Below are positions 60,170 through 64,000 of a DNA stretch of 64,000 nucleotides, in pieces; position 1 is the stretch's first letter; each line of letters starts with the position of its first letter. The notes under the pieces are model-generated. The model did not search any database. It was not told the origin of the DNA and saw nothing but the letters and a program-made list of their open reading frames with translations. The DNA is taken from positions 310,001-374,000 of the forward strand of contig OY970363.1 of assembly GCA_963718605.1 (NCBI GenBank), in the 5' to 3' direction. The translations under genes were made by a program, and so were the position numbers. Origin of the DNA: JACCXE01 sp963718605 (lineage in GTDB: Bacteria > Actinomycetota > Acidimicrobiia > Acidimicrobiales > JACCXE01).

Positions 60170-61012
60170 ATGTCGATCAGCCCCGTAGTCGCGCGCAAAA
60201 CGTGGCGCACCCTCGAACCGATTCACGGCTTTATCTACTTCGCTCCCGAAGCGGTGGACGCGTACGCGGCGCTCGGCGTGACCGGCCGGTCCGGCTACTT
60301 CGCGTCCCGCTCGGCGCCGATGGGCCCGGCGTCCGCCGAACTCGTGATCGCCACCTTCTTCAACTTCGATCCCGGCCTCGTCCGCCATGCGATGGACGGC
60401 GTGTGGGACATCGTGACGCCAGCGGCGTTGCTTGACGCGCGGCTGAACGCGGCCGGCGCGATGTTGCGCCGCACTATGGGCGACCTCGCGTCGACGCCCG
60501 ACGTCGAGGAAGCCGCGGGCATCGCGCGGACGGCGGCCGAGGAAGCTGCGCTCCACCTCTCGGGCAAGCCGCTGTTCGCAGGCCACGCCGCGCTTAGCTG
60601 GCCCGACGATCCGCTGCTCGTGCTCTGGCACGCCCAGTCGCTCCTACGCGAGTTCCGCGGCGACATCCACATCGCGGCGATGTGCGCCGAGGGCATCGAC
60701 GGATGCGAGGCGCTGGTGACGCACGCCGCGTCGGGCGACATCGCCGCCGGCATATTGCAGGCAAGCCGGGCCTGGTCCGACGAGGGTTGGAACGCGGCGG
60801 TCGAGTCGCTGAAGAGCAAAGGCCACCTCGACGCCGACGGCGCGTTCACCGAACAGGGCCGGGCGTCACGTCAGCGGGTTGAGGACCAAACCGATGTTGG
60901 CGCCACGGTCGCGTACGAGGCAATCGGCGAGGATGGCTGCGATCGCTTGCGGATGCTGTGCCGGCCGATGTCGAAGGCGATTGTCGAGAGCGGTGGCTTC
61001 GGCTTCCGTTAG
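60170..61012 (+). CDS. SCO6745-like conserved actinobacterial protein
   Basis: A 280-residue protein. The N-terminal TWRTLEPIHGFIYFAPEAVD is the diagnostic start of the SCO6745-type family (function unknown). GYFASRSAPMGPASAELVIA, TFFNFDPGLVRHAMDGVWDI and RPMSKAIVESGGFGFR follow. No metal or cofactor motif stands out. It lies 12 nt after the dienelactone hydrolase gene and 3 nt before the phosphotransferase gene. Confidence 0.75.
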   Translation: MSISPVVARKTWRTLEPIHGFIYFAPEAVDAYAALGVTGRSGYFASRSAPMGPASAELVIATFFNFDPGLVRHAMDGVWDIVTPAALLDARLNAAGAMLRRTMGDLASTPDVEEAAGIARTAAEEAALHLSGKPLFAGHAALSWPDDPLLVLWHAQSLLREFRGDIHIAAMCAEGIDGCEALVTHAASGDIAAGILQASRAWSDEGWNAAVESLKSKGHLDADGAFTEQGRASRQRVEDQTDVGATVAYEAIGEDGCDRLRMLCRPMSKAIVESGGFGFR

Positions 61013-61015
61013 GAG

Positions 61016-62017
61016 ATGACCTCGCCTGTCACCCCGCGTGTCGCCGCCTCGATTGACGAGTTGATCGCGCGCGCGACCGATCGGGTGGACGTGCATCCCG
61101 ATGACGGCAAGAGCGGCGCGCACTTCGAGTCGCTGCGCATCGATGGCGAGCAGTACTTCTTGAAGGTGCTGTCCTACGCCGGCGACTGGATCATGCGCTG
61201 TACCGGCAACACCGACCACTGGGAATACAAGGCGTGGTGCGACGGGCTTTACCACCGCGCGCCGCCCGAGATCGACCATGCGATGGTGGCGATGACACTC
61301 GACCGCAGCGGGCCCGAACCGCTGCTCGCGATGCTGATGCGCGACATCAGCGCCAGCCTCATCCCTGAAGGCGACGCGCCGATATCCCTCGAGGTACACG
61401 ACGCCTTCATGGACCACATGGCCGCCTTTCATGTCGCGTACGCCGGCTGGAGCGACGACCTCGGCGTATCCACGATCGAGCAGCGCGTCGGCACCTTCTC
61501 CGACGACAACGTCGCCCGCGAGATGCAGGCCGACGACCCTCCGGTGCCGATCAAGGTCGCGCACGAGGGATGGGCCGTGTTGCCCGAACGCTCGCCGAAA
61601 CTTTGGAGCGTCGTCAATCCCGTCCGGAAGAAGCCGTCGTCACTCGCGGACCGAATACGCGCGCTGCCGCTCACGTTCATCATGGGCGACTGGAAGATGG
61701 GCAACCTCGGTCACCACGCGGACGGGCGCACGGTGCTGGTCGACTGGGCCTACCCGGGTGCGGCGCCCGGCGCCTGGGACCTCGCGTGGTACTTGGCGCT
61801 CAACCGCGCCCGCATGCCGCGCTCGAAGGAAGAGTCGATCGCCGCGTACCGGGAAGGCCTGGAGTCGCGGGGTGTCGACACGGCGGCCTGGTTCGATGGA
61901 CAGCTCCAGCTGTGCCTGATCGGAGTGATGGCGATGATGGGTTGGGAGAAGGCGGTGGGCGACGCTGACGAACTCGCGTGGTGGGAAGAAGCGGTCACCC
62001 GCCCAAGTGGCGCGTGA
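61016..62017 (+). CDS. Aminoglycoside-phosphotransferase-fold kinase-like protein
   Basis: A 333-residue protein of the APH/choline-kinase fold. The core site FIMGDWKMGNLGHHADGRTV corresponds to HGDxxxxN with the usual catalytic Asp and Asn; the first His is Met. VLVDWAYPGAAPGAWDLAWYL supplies the metal-binding Asp. The substrate may be a small alcohol or amino compound, but none can be named. It overlaps the convergent hydrolase gene by 23 nt. Confidence 0.78.
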   Translation: MTSPVTPRVAASIDELIARATDRVDVHPDDGKSGAHFESLRIDGEQYFLKVLSYAGDWIMRCTGNTDHWEYKAWCDGLYHRAPPEIDHAMVAMTLDRSGPEPLLAMLMRDISASLIPEGDAPISLEVHDAFMDHMAAFHVAYAGWSDDLGVSTIEQRVGTFSDDNVAREMQADDPPVPIKVAHEGWAVLPERSPKLWSVVNPVRKKPSSLADRIRALPLTFIMGDWKMGNLGHHADGRTVLVDWAYPGAAPGAWDLAWYLALNRARMPRSKEESIAAYREGLESRGVDTAAWFDGQLQLCLIGVMAMMGWEKAVGDADELAWWEEAVTRPSGA

Positions 62018-62750
62018 AGAATTGCTGGTTGATGTCGAACATGAACGGCGGCACCGCGGCGTGAGCGCCCGGGTTCAGCACCAGCATCTTTTCCTCTGAA
62101 GCAAACGCCTCGTACAGCTCGAGGCCTGACTCCACCGACACCAACTCGTCGCCCTGCTGCAGCATGAACTGCAACGGAATGGTGATCTGGCCCGCGGCCT
62201 CGAGGTAGCGGTTGCCGCCGCCGAGGCGTCCGCCCATGAGACCAAGCACGGCGCAACTGATGCGCTTCTCCACCGCGAGCAGCGGCACGCCGAACATCGT
62301 GCCCATGGACACGCCCCAGTACCCGGTCGGGCCGTCCCCCACGTCGTCGAGCTCCTCACACGCGTCGATCGTCGCTTGCCATTCGGCGACGGCGGCTTGC
62401 GCGCGCTGCTTCCGCTCTTGGCCGGTCAGCGTGTTCATCCGGTCGCGCACCTTCTCGAAGCGCTGCATCGGATCGAGGTCGCGTTCCTCGGCCGGGACGC
62501 GGTCGCCGTGGTCGGGCGCGTCGATCGCGACCGACGCCCAACCGTGCGCGGCGAGGCGGCGCGCGAACGCGGGAATGTGCGCCACCTTCTTGTGCTGCGT
62601 GCCACCGTGGCCGAACAGCACCTTCGGGCGCGAACCGGTAGCGCCCTCGGGCGTCCACACGACGCCGGGCACAACCTCGTTGCCCACCTTCAGGTCGAAG
62701 CGGCGCTCGATCAAGCCGCCGCCCTTGTCGGTCTCACTCACGATGTCCAT
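61995..62750 (-). CDS. Alpha/beta hydrolase
   Basis: A 251-residue hydrolase. PKVLFGHGGTQHKKVAHIPA provides the oxyanion region, GYWGVSMGTMFGVPLLAVEK the nucleophile elbow (Ser in GVSMG), QQGDELVSVE the Asp region and NPGAHAAVPP a likely His. There is no signal peptide. It converges on the phosphotransferase gene and is divergent from the MFS gene, 32 bp away. The substrate is unknown. Confidence 0.82.
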   Translation of the reverse strand: MDIVSETDKGGGLIERRFDLKVGNEVVPGVVWTPEGATGSRPKVLFGHGGTQHKKVAHIPAFARRLAAHGWASVAIDAPDHGDRVPAEERDLDPMQRFEKVRDRMNTLTGQERKQRAQAAVAEWQATIDACEELDDVGDGPTGYWGVSMGTMFGVPLLAVEKRISCAVLGLMGGRLGGGNRYLEAAGQITIPLQFMLQQGDELVSVESGLELYEAFASEEKMLVLNPGAHAAVPPFMFDINQQFFTRHLGG

Positions 62751-62782
62751 GGCTGCTGACAGTACGTCTACGGTCCCTGGCC

Positions 62783-64000
62783 GTGCCGGACGAAGTGCCC
62801 AACCTCGAGGAAGCCGAGGAAGCGACTCTCGAAGGCGACCACCCGTATCGCCGGGGCAGCGCGCGGGCCGCGCTCGCCCACCGAGATTTCCGCCTGGTGT
62901 GGTCGGGTTCGTTGGCGTCGAACGTCGGCACCTGGATGCAAAACGCGGCGCTGGGCGCGCTTGCGTTCAAGCTGACCAAGTCGTCGAGCTTCGTCGCGTT
63001 GCTCGGCTTCGCGCAGCTGGGGCCGCTGTTGGCGCTGTCGTTGGTGGGCGGGCTGCTCGCCGATTCGATCGATCGCCGCTTGTTACTGGTCTTGGGACAG
63101 GCCGAGCAAATGACGCTGTCGTTCGTGCTGGCCGTCGTGGCCTCGCAGAGCCATCCGTCGCACGCCGCGCTGTTCTTCTGCGTGCTCGGCATCGGCATCG
63201 GCAATGCCCTGTCGGCGCCGACGCTCTCGGCCGTGCTGCCCCAACTCGTCGGGATGGAGGACTTGGCCGGAGCCGTGTCGTTGCAGTCTGTCCAGCTCAA
63301 CCTTTCACGCGTCATCGGGCCGGTGATAGGCGGTCTGCTGCTGCCAAAGATCCATCCGTGGGGTGTGTTCACGCTCAACGGGTTCACGTATCTGTTCGCG
63401 ATCACAACGCTGCTAATGGTGAAGATCCCCCGTCCCTACCCGGACCGGAGCGAGACCGGCATGCGCCGGGTGCTCGGCGGGTTCCGCGTCGCCCGGGAGG
63501 ACGGCCTGGTCGGACGTTGCCTGATCTTGGTGACGACCTTCTCGTTCTTCTGCCTGCCGTTCATCGGCCTGCTGCCGGTGATCGCGGGCAAGAACCTCGG
63601 CATGGACGTGCAGGGGTTCCACTACGGCTTCTTGTTCGCCTGCTTCGGTTCGGGCGCCGCGCTCGGCGCCGTCGCCGTCGGCACGATCCTCGTGCCGTAC
63701 TGCAAGGCGCGCGTGGTGCGTTTCGGTCTTCCGCTGTTCGCGGTGTCACTCGCGGTCATGGCGACATTGCGCGACCCCCTGCCCGCTTATCCCGTCGTCT
63801 TCCTCGTCGGCTTCTTCTACTTCGCGACGATCACGTCGCTTTCGACCGTGCTGCAAGAGCACCTCAGCCACGTCGTGCGCGGGCGGGTCATGTCGCTGTG
63901 GATCATGGGGTTCGGCGGCACGGTGCCACTCGGCCTGCTCGCCGGCGGCTGGATCGCCGATCACACGTCGGTTACCACCGTCTTGCTTATCGGCGCGGTG
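62783..64000 (+). CDS. MFS transporter (EntS/DHA-3-like), truncated by the window end
   Basis: The visible 406 codons from GTG 62783 include an acidic N-terminus, then about ten membrane helices starting with FRLVWSGSLASNVGTWMQNA, which is typical of the MFS_3/EntS-type family. The segments LIGAV... and PVVFLVGFFYFATITSLSTV fit MFS helices. The 3' end is outside the window. It could export a small molecule or drug; no substrate evidence. An upstream ATG would lie in non-conserved sequence. Confidence 0.88.
   Translation, partial: MPDEVPNLEEAEEATLEGDHPYRRGSARAALAHRDFRLVWSGSLASNVGTWMQNAALGALAFKLTKSSSFVALLGFAQLGPLLALSLVGGLLADSIDRRLLLVLGQAEQMTLSFVLAVVASQSHPSHAALFFCVLGIGIGNALSAPTLSAVLPQLVGMEDLAGAVSLQSVQLNLSRVIGPVIGGLLLPKIHPWGVFTLNGFTYLFAITTLLMVKIPRPYPDRSETGMRRVLGGFRVAREDGLVGRCLILVTTFSFFCLPFIGLLPVIAGKNLGMDVQGFHYGFLFACFGSGAALGAVAVGTILVPYCKARVVRFGLPLFAVSLAVMATLRDPLPAYPVVFLVGFFYFATITSLSTVLQEHLSHVVRGRVMSLWIMGFGGTVPLGLLAGGWIADHTSVTTVLLIGAV

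Noticed and set aside
1..64000. Mobile elements, phage genes or integrases
   Set aside because: No transposase, integrase or terminal repeat pair was seen, and gene order looks chromosomal and conserved.

Overview
The window is 64 kb of G+C-rich actinobacterial chromosome. An uncultured or little-studied member of Acidimicrobiia or a related deep actinobacterial lineage fits best, but that placement is an inference. The evidence is the gene order rsmI - metG - tatD - cell-wall protein - rsmA - ispE ... tRNA-Gln - glmU - prs - rplY - pth - mfd - mazG, which matches the core cluster of Mycobacterium and relatives. A mycothiol-dependent formaldehyde dehydrogenase, a bS22 micro-protein, PaaX and class III cyclase genes, and many leaderless starts (TANNNT -10 box 6-11 nt before the start codon) support it. 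I see no phage, insertion sequence, CRISPR array or plasmid function; this is ordinary chromosome with some unusual local arrangements.

Layout. 1-5.4 kb: mazG (cut by the window start), a PpiC-type foldase lipoprotein and mfd, all on the minus strand and all broken by single-base insertions that look like sequence errors. 5.4-11.2 kb: pth, rplY, prs, a secreted subtilase with GGGPHV repeats, a short glmU without its acetyltransferase half, tRNA-Gln(UUG) and bS22. 11.2-16 kb: a surface-glycan set (double glycosyltransferase, methyltransferase, acyltransferase). 16-23.2 kb: two unknown secreted Cys-containing proteins flanking ispE, rsmA, an RlpA-type protein, tatD and metG, then rsmI and a DUF192 gene. 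23.2-28.6 kb: an apparent operon nudC - three double-GNAT acetyltransferases - ychF. 28.6-37.3 kb: VOC protein, crotonase, PfkB kinase, acidic membrane protein, aminopeptidase N, phosphoesterase, xseBA and a DUF1905 gene.

37.3-46.3 kb holds lipid-type metabolism and transport: a membrane desaturase divergent from a PaaX regulator, a PaaI-like thioesterase, an FAD oxidoreductase, an ABC exporter, a DinB-fold protein, an acyl-ACP desaturase behind a perfect palindromic operator, and a GH13 glucosidase. 46.4-53.5 kb is a co-directional run of two membrane-anchored nucleotidyl cyclases, an OmpR-type regulator, its histidine kinase, an HtrA protease and a YceI protein, resembling an envelope-stress module. 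53.6-57 kb is a metal ABC importer with a Zur-type box inside its promoter. It diverges from the mycothiol-dependent formaldehyde dehydrogenase and its metallo-beta-lactamase-fold partner (57.0-58.7 kb). 58.7-64 kb: two CsbD-like stress proteins, a dienelactone hydrolase, an SCO6745-type protein, a phosphotransferase, an alpha/beta hydrolase and a truncated MFS transporter.

The arrangements most worth a second look are the nudC/triple-GNAT/ychF operon, the paired cyclases next to the two-component/HtrA genes, the GlmU without an acetyltransferase active site coupled to a subtilase, the symmetrical bidirectional leaderless promoters, and the regulatory palindromes at 44.04 and 56.98 kb. No function was confirmed by a database search; names rest on motifs and gene order read by eye.
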